NCBI GenBank assembly: GCA_026005135.1
Contig: BPKM01000005.1
Span: 1 to 64,000 of the forward strand
Direction of reading: 5' to 3'
Length of the DNA: 64,000 nucleotides
Source of the DNA: Leptospiraceae bacterium
Lineage (GTDB): Bacteria; Spirochaetota; Leptospiria; Leptospirales; Leptonemataceae
The notes beneath the pieces were generated by a model, which saw nothing but the letters and a program-made list of their open reading frames with translations, made no database searches and was not told the DNA's origin. The position numbers were made by a program, and so were the translations under genes. Shown one piece after another: positions 52,370-62,441 of this stretch. Each line of letters opens with the position of its first letter. The stretch's first letter is position 1.

Positions 52370-53063
52370 AATATCACATCCTTATATTTATAATTTTAAA
52401 GAAATTATAGGGAATGGAGAAATAAAAATTTCTGAAGATGGTTATTTAGAAGAATATATTTCATCCAAAAAAGAATTTCCAGAGATAGAAACGATTATTT
52501 TTAAAAGCAATGATCCTATTTATTTTAATCAGATAAAAATTTCAGAACATCCTAATTTAAGTCATCTTGCTCCTGATACATTTCGTTTTGAAATATCTAT
52601 GGATGGAAAGATCTGGGAGCCGATTTTAAAAGAAGCAGCATTTCGATTTCCCAAAGGTAAGGATCATATTTGGAATTTTTCATTAATTCAAGCTAAATAT
52701 GTTAAATTTGTCTGTTATAATCATCAAGCAAGAAATGGTTTATATCAAATTGCTATAGGAAAAATACAAATATGTGTTTCTGGAATAGTAAATATAAAAG
52801 TATCAAGTCAATTAGATCGTTTATGGGTTAAAGAAAATCTTATTGACACTCGTTTAGATTATGGATGGTCCAGTGCTCTGAAAAAAGAAGATAAAGAAGA
52901 ATTTATAGAAATTGATCTGGGATCAGTAAATCGTGTTAATGAAATTCGAATGTTATCAAAAAATCAAAAAGAAACCTATTTTCCCACATCGTTTCAGATT
53001 TCTTATAGTGATGATAATATCACATGGCACCATTTAATTGAAGAAAATGGTTTTTTTTGCTGA
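52359..53063 (+). CDS. Tail-fibre/adhesin N-terminal part with discoidin (F5/8 type C)-like domains; ends at T8 tract
   Basis: EFIEIDLGSVNRVNEIRMLSKNQKETYFPTSFQISYSDDNITWHHL; overlaps preceding stop (ATGAGTATTAA). Confidence 0.7.
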   Translation: MSIKISHPYIYNFKEIIGNGEIKISEDGYLEEYISSKKEFPEIETIIFKSNDPIYFNQIKISEHPNLSHLAPDTFRFEISMDGKIWEPILKEAAFRFPKGKDHIWNFSLIQAKYVKFVCYNHQARNGLYQIAIGKIQICVSGIVNIKVSSQLDRLWVKENLIDTRLDYGWSSALKKEDKEEFIEIDLGSVNRVNEIRMLSKNQKETYFPTSFQISYSDDNITWHHLIEENGFFC

Positions 53064-54894
53064 ACCGGGTACCTGGTATAGATGGAGATTTTATCCTTTA
53101 AATATACGTTATTTACGGATCAATATTAAAGAAAATGCTATTACGAAAGAGGGTAAATATATTTCTCAAATTATAGAGTTGGAATTATATGCTGATTCTG
53201 ATCCTTTAGAAAAGAAAAATCTAAATGTAAGTTTAGGTAATATTCCATATGCTTCAGTTTTACGATCTGGAATTGTTCGATTGGCTTTAGATGGTGAGGT
53301 AAAAGAAGGTGTTGCTGTTCAGGCAAGTGATAGACGTTTAAGAGATGCTACAACTGATTCAAAAGGAATTGTAGAACTTGCTTCAGATGGTGAAGATAGA
53401 GAAGGTGTAGTAGTACAGGGTAATGATAGACGTTTAAAATACGCATCGGAGGATTTACCTGGTATTGTTCGTTTCGCAAGAAATCGAGAAGAAAAACCAT
53501 TATATGCAGTTCAAAGTAATGATGATCGATTAAAGCCAGCAACGACACATAGTAAGGGAATAGTAGAATTAGCAGAAGATGGTGAAGATAAAGAAGGTGT
53601 AGTAGTGCAGGGTAATGATAGACGTTTAAAAAAAGCTACAGAACATTCCTATGGTATTGTTAAATTAGCGAAATTAGGAGAAGATCTACCCGGTGTTGTA
53701 GTTCAGGGTAATGATCCAAGACTAAAAGAAGGTACAACAGAATTTAAAGGTATTGTAAGATTGGCAAAACATGGAGAAGAAAATTCAGATTGTGCTGTTC
53801 AGGGAAGTGATCCAAGATTAAAGCCAGCAACGACACATAGTAAGGGAATAGTAGAATTAGCAGAAGATGGTGAAGATAGAGAAGGTGTAGTAGTGCAGGG
53901 TAATGATAGACGTTTAAAAAAAGCTACAGAACATTCCTATGGTATTGTTAAATTATGTCCTAAAGGAGAGTTTATATCCGATGGTGTTGTTTTAGGTGAT
54001 GATCCTCGGCTTTCTGATCCAAGAGAACCTTTACCTCATGAACATGACTATGCTCCTAAGGTACATGATTTTAATAGTCATTCAGGTACAATTAAAATAG
54101 AAAAAGAAATGGGAAAGCACTACGAAGAATGTTTACCACCTCCCTTTGATTATAGTCCTATTTATGGTATCAACAATGGTGCGGGAAGTGGTGTTGCAGG
54201 TAAAGGAAGAATTCGTGGAGTGATTGGTTATGGAGAAAAAGAAGGTATTACTGGAATTTCAGAAAATGGTATAGGAGTTAGTGGAAAAACATTTCGTGGA
54301 ACTGGAGGAAGTTTTTATTCAGAAAAAGGATGGGATTTAATTATAGGAATTGCAGATAAACTTAATATAAATACTGATGAAATATTAAATATAAATTCTA
54401 ATAATAAGTTTTCTCTTTTTGTTAATGGTAAGAGTATTTTTCAGAATAGTATTTATTTGGGTGGAGAAAATCAATATGAAAGTTGTATAGCTATGTATAT
54501 GCCTGTAAAAGAAAAAGAGAGTTTTTTAGCCGGAGATATTGTAATAGCATCTATAAAGGATGGACACGTACAACGATGCCATCATAAGAAAAGTAATAAA
54601 GTCATTGGTGTAATTGTAGAAAATGCAGCAATTATATTAAATGCAAATCTAAAAAAAGAATGGGATAACAAAAAAGATTTTCATTATGTTTTAGTTGCAT
54701 TTTTTGGAGTAGTTCCTGTAAGGGTAACGGCAGAGACAAAAAAGGTAGAACCAGGAGATTTATTAATGTCTTCTTTGCAATCAGGATGTGCTGAAAAATA
54801 TGAAGGGAATATAGAGCCAGGTACATTAATAGGAAAGTCTTTGGGATCAGTTCAAAAAGGTATAAAAAAGATTCCAGTATTATTATCGTTTTAA
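53038..54894 (+). CDS. Phage-tail-repeat fibre protein, continuation of the preceding ORF in another frame
   Basis: About eight units like SKGIVELAEDGEDREGVVVQGNDRRLKKAT, GDDPRLSDPREPLPHEHDYAPKVHDFNSH, C-terminus EPGDLLMSSLQSGCAEKYEGNIEPGTLIGKSL. Confidence 0.8.
   Translation: MKKMVFFAEPGTWYRWRFYPLNIRYLRINIKENAITKEGKYISQIIELELYADSDPLEKKNLNVSLGNIPYASVLRSGIVRLALDGEVKEGVAVQASDRRLRDATTDSKGIVELASDGEDREGVVVQGNDRRLKYASEDLPGIVRFARNREEKPLYAVQSNDDRLKPATTHSKGIVELAEDGEDKEGVVVQGNDRRLKKATEHSYGIVKLAKLGEDLPGVVVQGNDPRLKEGTTEFKGIVRLAKHGEENSDCAVQGSDPRLKPATTHSKGIVELAEDGEDREGVVVQGNDRRLKKATEHSYGIVKLCPKGEFISDGVVLGDDPRLSDPREPLPHEHDYAPKVHDFNSHSGTIKIEKEMGKHYEECLPPPFDYSPIYGINNGAGSGVAGKGRIRGVIGYGEKEGITGISENGIGVSGKTFRGTGGSFYSEKGWDLIIGIADKLNINTDEILNINSNNKFSLFVNGKSIFQNSIYLGGENQYESCIAMYMPVKEKESFLAGDIVIASIKDGHVQRCHHKKSNKVIGVIVENAAIILNANLKKEWDNKKDFHYVLVAFFGVVPVRVTAETKKVEPGDLLMSSLQSGCAEKYEGNIEPGTLIGKSLGSVQKGIKKIPVLLSF
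53531..53667 (+). repeat. Near-identical intragenic repeat, unit 1 (second at 53819-53955, offset 288 bp)
   Basis: 137 bp with one difference seen (aaa vs aga). Confidence 0.85.
53819..53955 (+). repeat. Near-identical intragenic repeat, unit 2
   Basis: See unit 1. Confidence 0.85.
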
Positions 54895-54962
54895 TATAGA
54901 ACTATACGTTTAAATCAATTTTCTTTAATGGTTGATTTATTGAAATATATATTATAATTTTA

Positions 54963-56000
54963 TTATGAGTTTTCCAATTCTGTTAGCATTTTATATAATG
55001 CATCAATATTGGATATTAATTGATTTATTTCGTTATATTCATTTGATCTTTGAATGAAAGTTAGATCAGTATAGGGAACATCTTCCCCTTTTAGTCTGAG
55101 TTCAATAACTGTATTTATTTTTTCAATAGGTAAAAATACATATTTAATATAATAATATCGAAGAATAAAATAAATACAACCAAGCATAAGAAAAGAAGTA
55201 ATTAAATATACAAGTTCTAAAAGATTTTTATTTCGATATAAATCGATAAAACTGATTAATAGACCTTCAGTAGGATTTTTCCCTGGTAAATAAGTAAAAT
55301 GCATATTAGGTATTAGAGATGAATTTAAAAAACTTTTATCTATATAATAGATTTCATATAATTTTCCTAATTGATTTTGTTCTATTTTTAAAATCCAGTT
55401 GGGAATTTTTTGTGGTAATTCATTTAAAGGGAATGTTTTTATTAAATTTGTTATTTGATTTATACGATTTTCTTTTTCTTTTTTAAGATATTCATTATAT
55501 AAATAACTTGTTAAAATACCTCCAGAGAAAATAAAAAATATAGTACTTATACTTACAATTGAAATCATCTTATTAAAAAAAACGGGATGATGTTTGCGTA
55601 AATAAAATGTTTTTTCTTCCATGAGTATTTGTAATAAGGGTATTAATCGAAGGAAAATTAAGCCTTTAAAAAAGATTGCACCTGTTAATTCGTAAAATTC
55701 ATTATAAAAAAAAATAATAAGTATCCATGACGGTAAAATAGAAAAAAAATCGATAGCCATAAAAGAGCGAAAAATAGAATTTTTAGATATTATTCTTAAT
55801 AAACTAATTATTGTAAAATAGATTAATAAGATAGTATATACTATTTTTAAAAATTCAAGTTGATAAATAGGAATAAAAAAAATTGTTGTATAGATAATGA
55901 TTGTAATCTGAATAATTGTTACAAATAAAGAAATTACAAGAATAAGATTATTTTCTGGTAATTCTCTTATTTTTTGGAATAGTAGAATTAGTTTTCTCAT
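54963..56000 (-). CDS. Multi-TM membrane protein with HAMP-like C-terminal segment
   Basis: Several TMs; YVFLPIEKINTVIELRLKGEDVPYTDLTFIQRSNEYNEINQLI. Confidence 0.6.
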   Translation of the reverse strand: MRKLILLFQKIRELPENNLILVISLFVTIIQITIIIYTTIFFIPIYQLEFLKIVYTILLIYFTIISLLRIISKNSIFRSFMAIDFFSILPSWILIIFFYNEFYELTGAIFFKGLIFLRLIPLLQILMEEKTFYLRKHHPVFFNKMISIVSISTIFFIFSGGILTSYLYNEYLKKEKENRINQITNLIKTFPLNELPQKIPNWILKIEQNQLGKLYEIYYIDKSFLNSSLIPNMHFTYLPGKNPTEGLLISFIDLYRNKNLLELVYLITSFLMLGCIYFILRYYYIKYVFLPIEKINTVIELRLKGEDVPYTDLTFIQRSNEYNEINQLISNIDALYKMLTELENS

Positions 56001-56132
56001 TAATCAAAATATCGGTAGAAAAAATACAATTTCCAACTCTAATGGCAAAAGAATAAAATTAATTTACTATAAAATTAAAAGAATAAAAATTGTAGATCGA
56101 ATATTAAATAGAATAAAATAGGTTTATATTTT

Positions 56133-57029
56133 ATGAAGAAAATAGCAGAAATTCTAAAAAATAAAAAACCTACATTTTCTTTTGAATTTTTTCCACCAAA
56201 AACAGAAGAAGGAGAATATAAATTAGAAGAATCTATAAAGGAGTTAAAACAATTAAAACCAGATTTTGTTTCTGTAACTTATGGCGCAGGTGGTTCAACA
56301 AGGCTTAAAACAGATGAATGGGTAAGAAAAATTCAAAATCAATATAATTTAATTTCAATGGCGCATTTAACCTGTGTAGGTTCAAATCGAGAAGAAATAA
56401 AAAAAATATTGGAAGAACATAAAAATCATCAAATTACAAATATTATGGCATTAAGGGGTGATCCTCCAAAGGATCAAACTCATTTTATACCTGTAAAAAA
56501 TGGTTTTCGATATGCCAGCGAATTAATCCAATTTATAAGGGAAGAGTTTAAAGATGAGTTTTCTATAGGTGCAGCATGTTATCCAGAAAAACATCCAGAG
56601 GCAAAAACATTAGAAGAAGATATTGAACATTTAAAAATAAAAGTAGAAAAAGGTGTTGATTTTTTAGTATCACAATTGTTTTTTGATAATCAGAAATTTT
56701 TTCGCTTTAGAGATAAAATACGTAATAAAAATATTCATATTCCATTAATAGCAGGTATTATGCCAATTACTGCATATAAACAAATAGAACGTTTTACACA
56801 GATGGCAAATTGTTCTATTCCATTAGAATTAGTAGAAAAAATGGAAAAATTTCAGAATCAACAGGAAGAATTATTAAAAATAAGTATAGAATTTTCTGTA
56901 AAACAATGCGAAGAACTACTAAAAAATCAGGTTGATGGGATTCATTTTTATACATTAAATCAGAGTAATGCTACATTTTTAATTCTTAATGAATTATATA
57001 AAATATTTAATATGAGTGTAACACAGTAA
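56133..57029 (+). CDS. metF: Methylenetetrahydrofolate reductase
   Basis: FSFEFFPPKTEEGE, FVSVTYGAGGSTR, ALRGDPP, GVDFLVSQLFFDN, AGIMPIT. Confidence 0.95.
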   Translation: MKKIAEILKNKKPTFSFEFFPPKTEEGEYKLEESIKELKQLKPDFVSVTYGAGGSTRLKTDEWVRKIQNQYNLISMAHLTCVGSNREEIKKILEEHKNHQITNIMALRGDPPKDQTHFIPVKNGFRYASELIQFIREEFKDEFSIGAACYPEKHPEAKTLEEDIEHLKIKVEKGVDFLVSQLFFDNQKFFRFRDKIRNKNIHIPLIAGIMPITAYKQIERFTQMANCSIPLELVEKMEKFQNQQEELLKISIEFSVKQCEELLKNQVDGIHFYTLNQSNATFLILNELYKIFNMSVTQ

Positions 57030-57040
57030 CTGGAAATATT

Positions 57041-58804
57041 ATGAAGGTAAAAAATCAAAAAAAGGAATATTTAACTCTTAGTCAGATTAGTGATATTGTT
57101 TTTAGAATTAATTCTGAACAGGATTTACATAGTTTACTTACGATTATAATGGATACAGCGAGAAATCTTTTAAAAACTCAGGGTGCATCATTATTACTAT
57201 ATGATGAAGAAACAGGAGATTTAATTTTCGATATTGCAAGAGGAGATAGAAGTAATATTCTTGCGCGAAAAAGAGTACCAGCTGGTCAGGGAATTGCAGG
57301 TGAATGTGCGAAAACAAAAAAACCAATTATTGTTAATGATGCACAAAATGATCCACGCTTATTGCGAACAATTGATCAAAGTAGTGGTTTTGTAACAAAA
57401 AAATTAATAGCTGTTCCCATGCTTGCAAGGGATAAATTAATTGGGGTTTTAGAAGCGGTAAATACAATTGATAATAGAGATTTTACTAATAAAGATGTTA
57501 AATTATTAATGTTTTTATCTGGAATGGCTGGTATTGCAATTCACAATAGAAGACTTTATGATGAATTAAAAAATCGTGTAGAAGAATTAAATTGTATTTA
57601 TGAAATTTCTCAGACTATTTATCAATATGATCAATTAGATTCTTTATTAGATGGAATTTTACAATCTATTGCAGAAGTATTAGAAGTAGAACGTTTATCT
57701 ATTGTTTTAAAAGAAGGGAATTCTGATTTTTATGTGAAAAAAACCTTAGGATTTTCATTGGATTCAAAAGATATACGAATTGATCCAAATAAAGGAATTT
57801 GTTCCATTGTTTTAAAATCTGGAGAACCACTTTTGGTTCGTGATATGGTAAAAGATTTAGGTATATCTTCAGAAAATGCAAATCAATATAAAACACGTTC
57901 TTTTATTTCAGTTCCAATTAAAAAAGATCAGGAAGTGATTGGTATATTAAATGTTGCTGATAAAAAAAATAGTTTGCCATTTGATCAATTTGAATTAAAG
58001 GTTTTACAAACTGTTGCAAGCCAGCTATCATCAGCATATCAAAGAATAGAAGCAAGAAAGAGAGAATTTGAAATCAAAATTTATAAAAAAGATTTGGAAA
58101 CTGCAGCAGAAATTCAAAGAAATTCTCTTCCAGAACTTCCATCAGAAATTGCAGGTATGCAGATAGCTGCTGGTTATAAAGCATGTCGTGATGTAGGTGG
58201 TGATTTCTATGATTTTTACTATCATAGTGAGAATATGATTTCTCTTGTTATGGCAGATGTTTCTGGAAAAGGTGTTCCAGCAGCATTATTTATGGAATAT
58301 TCTAAAACATTATTGGGAAGTTTTATACCAAGATATTTGCATCCTGTAAAAACATTACAGGAAGTAAATACAGAATTAATGAAAAATTCACGTATGGGGC
58401 TTTTTGTTACAGTAATGTTAATTCAAGTAGAAAGAGATCTTGGAAGAATTCGCGTCGCTTCTGCTGGACATAATCATCAAATTTTATTTCGAAATTCTAT
58501 AAGACAGATAGAACTTTTATCGGCAAAGGGACCTCCACTTGGGGCAATTCCAGATGCAGAATATAAAGAAAAGATTTATCATTATGAGCCAGGGGATTTA
58601 TTAATTTTATATACTGATGGTATTACAGAGGCCTATAAAGAAAACTATGAACAGTATGGAGAAGATCGTTTGTTTGATTTAATTCGAAAAAATTATAATA
58701 AAACTCCGAAAGAAATAGTACAGATCATTTTTGATGATGTTCAAAATTTTATAAATGGTTTTGAAATGATGGACGATGCAACCTTAATGGTTGTACGATT
58801 ATAA
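57041..58804 (+). CDS. GAF-GAF-SpoIIE (PP2C-type) phosphatase, RsbU-like
   Basis: Two GAF domains; AAEIQRNSLPELP, DVGGDFYDFYY, MADVSGKGVPAALFM, SAGHNHQILFR, YTDGITEA, DDATLMVVRL. Confidence 0.9.
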   Translation: MKVKNQKKEYLTLSQISDIVFRINSEQDLHSLLTIIMDTARNLLKTQGASLLLYDEETGDLIFDIARGDRSNILARKRVPAGQGIAGECAKTKKPIIVNDAQNDPRLLRTIDQSSGFVTKKLIAVPMLARDKLIGVLEAVNTIDNRDFTNKDVKLLMFLSGMAGIAIHNRRLYDELKNRVEELNCIYEISQTIYQYDQLDSLLDGILQSIAEVLEVERLSIVLKEGNSDFYVKKTLGFSLDSKDIRIDPNKGICSIVLKSGEPLLVRDMVKDLGISSENANQYKTRSFISVPIKKDQEVIGILNVADKKNSLPFDQFELKVLQTVASQLSSAYQRIEARKREFEIKIYKKDLETAAEIQRNSLPELPSEIAGMQIAAGYKACRDVGGDFYDFYYHSENMISLVMADVSGKGVPAALFMEYSKTLLGSFIPRYLHPVKTLQEVNTELMKNSRMGLFVTVMLIQVERDLGRIRVASAGHNHQILFRNSIRQIELLSAKGPPLGAIPDAEYKEKIYHYEPGDLLILYTDGITEAYKENYEQYGEDRLFDLIRKNYNKTPKEIVQIIFDDVQNFINGFEMMDDATLMVVRL

Positions 58805-58857
58805 TTAAAAATAAAAAAATACTTGCAAAATATTTTTATTTAAATAAAATACCATTA

Positions 58858-59154
58858 ATGAAAAGATTTTATTGTTTTTTAATTATATTAATTTTATTTT
58901 GCAAAACTACAAAAGAAAATAAAGAAAATATTGATAAAAAATCATTTATCCAGTCTACTGAAAAAATAGATTGTAATTATTTCTGGCCTGCAAGGCAGGT
59001 TCATGTATGTATAAAAGAAATGCCAAAAGAAGAATGTGAATCTTTATTTTCCTTAGGACAATTTCTTAAAGAAGAACAATGTTATTGTGATATTCATCAA
59101 AAAGAAAAAAATAAAATTGAAACAGCAAGTTATATACAATATGATTGTAAGTAA
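58858..59154 (+). CDS. Small cysteine-rich lipoprotein, hypothetical
   Basis: Lipobox ILFCKT; several Cys. Confidence 0.5.
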   Translation: MKRFYCFLIILILFCKTTKENKENIDKKSFIQSTEKIDCNYFWPARQVHVCIKEMPKEECESLFSLGQFLKEEQCYCDIHQKEKNKIETASYIQYDCK

Positions 59155-59186
59155 TTTATAAAAATTAAACAAAAAGGAGTAAAAAA

Positions 59187-60506
59187 ATGAAAAAAATATT
59201 ATATATTTTAGTATTGTTTTTTGTTATAAGTTTGGTTTGGGATTGTAAAAGTAGTGATCCTACAAAAGCAAAACCAGGAAAAAAAGTAGCAATCCAATGC
59301 GATAATGGAAAAGCTATTCGATATCATTATGATCCTGAAACAGGTTCTATTTTAGAAAAAGGTCTAGTAGCTCTTCCCAAAAATTTAACCTGTAAACAGG
59401 CAGAAAATTTAGAAGAAAAAGAAATGTTTAAATTAAAACGAGAAGGTCACTGGGTAATTTATTATAAAAATACAACAAATATCCTTGCAGAAGGGGAAAA
59501 TAAAGATAATAAACGGGAAGGCGAATGGAAATTTTACGATGCTCAGGGAAATTTAACCAAGATTACACTCTATAAAGATGGTATAAAAGAAGGTCCAGAA
59601 TATGGATATTTTGCTGGAACAAAAATTTTACGATATGAGGGTCAAAATCAAAATGATAAAAAAACAGGTTTCTGGAAATATTATTCTGATAAAGAACATC
59701 AATGTATTTCTCAGGGAAATTATGTAAATGATATGAAAGAAGGAGAATGGATAGAATGTAGTCAGGATCCAAAAACAAATAAATGGTATGTTTCTTTTAA
59801 AGGTCGATATCATCAAGAATTAAAAGATGGACCCGCAGAAACTTATTATCCAGATGGAAAATTATTATCAAAAGGAAATTATCGTGCAGATTTAAAATGT
59901 AAAGAAAATCCACCAGCAGAAGGTGAACAAGCCTGTGCAAAAAAAATTGGAAAATGGGTATTTTATTTTCCTAATGGAAATATAATGGAAGAAGGAAATT
60001 ATGATGCCAATACAGGAAGAAGAACAGGGCTCTGGAAAGAATATTATGAATCCGGACAATTACGTGGTCAGGGAAATCGTAATCATACAAAAATTGGTAT
60101 ATGGACATTTTATGATAAAGAAGGAAAAATTATAGGACAATATGAATTTAAAGGAAATGATTTTATGGCAAGTTATTGTATTGAATTCGAAAATAATAAA
60201 AAAGTAGCAGAAGGTCCCTGTACAGCTAAAATGATTAAATATGAGCCAGAAAAAGATAGTTTAAAAATTACCCCTGGAATGAAGCAAGGAAAATGGAAAG
60301 GTTATCATCCCAATGGTAAATTAGCATGGGAAGGAGAGTTATTAATGGATAAAAGACATGGATATTGGAAAATTTATGACGAAGCAGGCAATTTAATTGC
60401 AGAAGGTGATTATAATATGGGTAAAAAAACTGGTTTCTGGAAAGAAATGGAAAATGGTAAATTAGTAACACATGAATATGATATGTTTGGAAGGCTAAAA
60501 AAATAA
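59187..60506 (+). CDS. MORN-like (YwqK-type) repeat lipoprotein
   Basis: Repeated G.W..Y...G.....G.Y..G...G pattern; SD aaaggag; lipobox-like VWDCKS. Confidence 0.85.
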   Translation: MKKILYILVLFFVISLVWDCKSSDPTKAKPGKKVAIQCDNGKAIRYHYDPETGSILEKGLVALPKNLTCKQAENLEEKEMFKLKREGHWVIYYKNTTNILAEGENKDNKREGEWKFYDAQGNLTKITLYKDGIKEGPEYGYFAGTKILRYEGQNQNDKKTGFWKYYSDKEHQCISQGNYVNDMKEGEWIECSQDPKTNKWYVSFKGRYHQELKDGPAETYYPDGKLLSKGNYRADLKCKENPPAEGEQACAKKIGKWVFYFPNGNIMEEGNYDANTGRRTGLWKEYYESGQLRGQGNRNHTKIGIWTFYDKEGKIIGQYEFKGNDFMASYCIEFENNKKVAEGPCTAKMIKYEPEKDSLKITPGMKQGKWKGYHPNGKLAWEGELLMDKRHGYWKIYDEAGNLIAEGDYNMGKKTGFWKEMENGKLVTHEYDMFGRLKK

Positions 60507-60551
60507 AATAAATTTACTAGTATGATTGTATTTTTAATAATAACAATTATA

Positions 60552-60573
60552 AGTGCCTTTTTTTAGAGGCACT
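60552..60573. terminator. Bidirectional terminator-like hairpin between convergent genes
   Basis: agtgcct-ttttttag-aggcact. Confidence 0.7.
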
Positions 60574-60577
60574 AATT

Positions 60578-62314
60578 TTATGTAATTTTTTCTAAAGATT
60601 TTTCTATTTCTAAAATATATATATCAATCTTATGCCCAGATTTTAATTTTAATTTACCACGTTTTTTAAATAATTTTTTTAGACTTTCATCTTTAATTGC
60701 ATTAAAAGTATTTTCGCTAATTTGAATTTGATTTTCTAATCCCCAACTTTCCATTCTACTTGCAATATTTACTGTATCGCCCCATATATCATAAATAAAT
60801 TTCTTTTTTCCTATTACACCAGCAACAACCTTACCTGAATTAATACCAATACGTATTTTAAGATTCAATTTATTTTTTTTGTTAAAATTTTTTAGTTTTT
60901 CTAACATTTCTAAGGCAAAACGTATCATATTATCTGCATGATATTCATCTTCTGTTGGAATACCAGCAGCAGCCATATAATTATCACCGATGGTTTTGAT
61001 TTTTTCTATATTATATTTTTCCGTTATTAAATCAAATTCAGAAAAAATATCGTTTAAATATTGAACAAGTTTCTCTGGATCAATTTCTTTACTCCAGGAA
61101 GTAAAATTAACTATGTCGGCAAATAAAACAGTTGTATTGGGAAAGTTGTCTGCTATAATTTCTCTATCTTCACTGGTTGGATTACTTAAACGTTCTGCAA
61201 TTGGTTCTGGTAATATATTTAGTAGTAGTTCTTCTGCCTTTTGTTTTTCTATTTCTAATAATTTCGTATAGGTTTGATTAATTTCATTTAATTCTGAAAT
61301 TTTTTCTAACATTTGATTAATATGTGTTTGAAGTAAAGAAATTTCATCATTTTCTTTATCTATAGAAATAGAAAAATTTTTCTCTGGATTTTGCTTAATA
61401 TATATAACTTCTTCTACTAATTTAAATATACGGTTTAGTAAAATTTTTTGAAGATTCTTGTTTAAAATCAATAAAGAAATAAAATTTAAGATTAAAATAA
61501 TACTTCCTAAAATTCCAAAATATATTAAACTTTGAGCAAATAAATTTCTGGGGAAATCTATCTGAATATAAAATATAGGTTTATTGTAAAAATCATTTAT
61601 AAGAATATATCCCCGATTTAACTGAAAAGATTCAGTTTTTAAGAAATGATCCTTTTGAAATTCCTTATATTGAGAATCATTAACAGGAATAATATGAACT
61701 GGAAAACCAATATCATTAGAATAAATTTTTAATAAATCTTCGTCTATAATCCTACCAAAAACAAAAGTACCATAAGAATTTTTATAATTATCTTGATAAA
61801 TTAATACACCTCTGGCAACAAAATATAAAGGATAATTCTTTAAACGAATAAATCCTCTATAATCCTTATCTCTTGATGTTATATGTTTAATGGGGTTATT
61901 TTTAAAAAAATTTATTATTTCTTGTGGAGTAGGAATCAATTTACCATTTTTATCGAAAAATAAAATTTCTTTAACTTTATTATCTTTTGTAATAGAAACA
62001 AATAATTGAAAATTAATATCTTTAACACTTACTGGTAATTCTTCTTTAGAAAATTCTGGATATTTATTCTGTAAATATAAAACAGGTTGTTCATAATCTA
62101 CCCAATCTCGAATTAAATTAGAAAAATTATCTATATCTCTATAAATTCTTTTATAAAAATTTTCTAAAATATTTTCCTGTCTTTCTTTTTCTATTTTATT
62201 AAAACTATAATACATAATAAAAAAAAGAAATATTAAAATAAAAAGTACTGGTATAGTAAAACTAAAAAATAAAGATTTTAATATTCTTGTTTGTAAAGAA
62301 TTTTCTTTTAACAT
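60578..62314 (-). CDS. Membrane adenylate/guanylate cyclase with extracytoplasmic sensor domain
   Basis: N-terminal TM, CHASE4-like region, second TM, cyclase core TVLFADIVNFTSWSKEIDPEKLVQYLND, KIKTIGDNYMAAAG, IRIGINSGKVVAGVIGKKKFIYDIWGDTVNIASRME. Confidence 0.9.
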   Translation of the reverse strand: MLKENSLQTRILKSLFFSFTIPVLFILIFLFFIMYYSFNKIEKERQENILENFYKRIYRDIDNFSNLIRDWVDYEQPVLYLQNKYPEFSKEELPVSVKDINFQLFVSITKDNKVKEILFFDKNGKLIPTPQEIINFFKNNPIKHITSRDKDYRGFIRLKNYPLYFVARGVLIYQDNYKNSYGTFVFGRIIDEDLLKIYSNDIGFPVHIIPVNDSQYKEFQKDHFLKTESFQLNRGYILINDFYNKPIFYIQIDFPRNLFAQSLIYFGILGSIILILNFISLLILNKNLQKILLNRIFKLVEEVIYIKQNPEKNFSISIDKENDEISLLQTHINQMLEKISELNEINQTYTKLLEIEKQKAEELLLNILPEPIAERLSNPTSEDREIIADNFPNTTVLFADIVNFTSWSKEIDPEKLVQYLNDIFSEFDLITEKYNIEKIKTIGDNYMAAAGIPTEDEYHADNMIRFALEMLEKLKNFNKKNKLNLKIRIGINSGKVVAGVIGKKKFIYDIWGDTVNIASRMESWGLENQIQISENTFNAIKDESLKKLFKKRGKLKLKSGHKIDIYILEIEKSLEKIT

Positions 62315-62441
62315 AAATTTATCCTATTGGTTAATATTTTTGCTTGATGTTCCAAAAGTTAAAAATGAAATTTATGTCAATTTAAAATATATTTTTTGTT
62401 TTTTATAACAGGTATTTAAAAAAAATGTCCTGAGGATTGTT

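Noticed and set aside
51500-54894. Diversity-generating retroelement acting on the tail-fibre gene
   Set aside because: No reverse transcriptase or template-repeat/variable-repeat pair with A-specific differences; the two near-identical repeats differ at one base only and look like tandem duplication
51500-54894. Complete prophage
   Set aside because: No integrase, terminase, portal, capsid or tail assembly genes in the window
59187-60506. MORN-like protein as an antitoxin of a toxin-antitoxin pair
   Set aside because: Family is often labelled YwqK antitoxin, but no adjacent toxin candidate; it is a lipoprotein-like exported protein here
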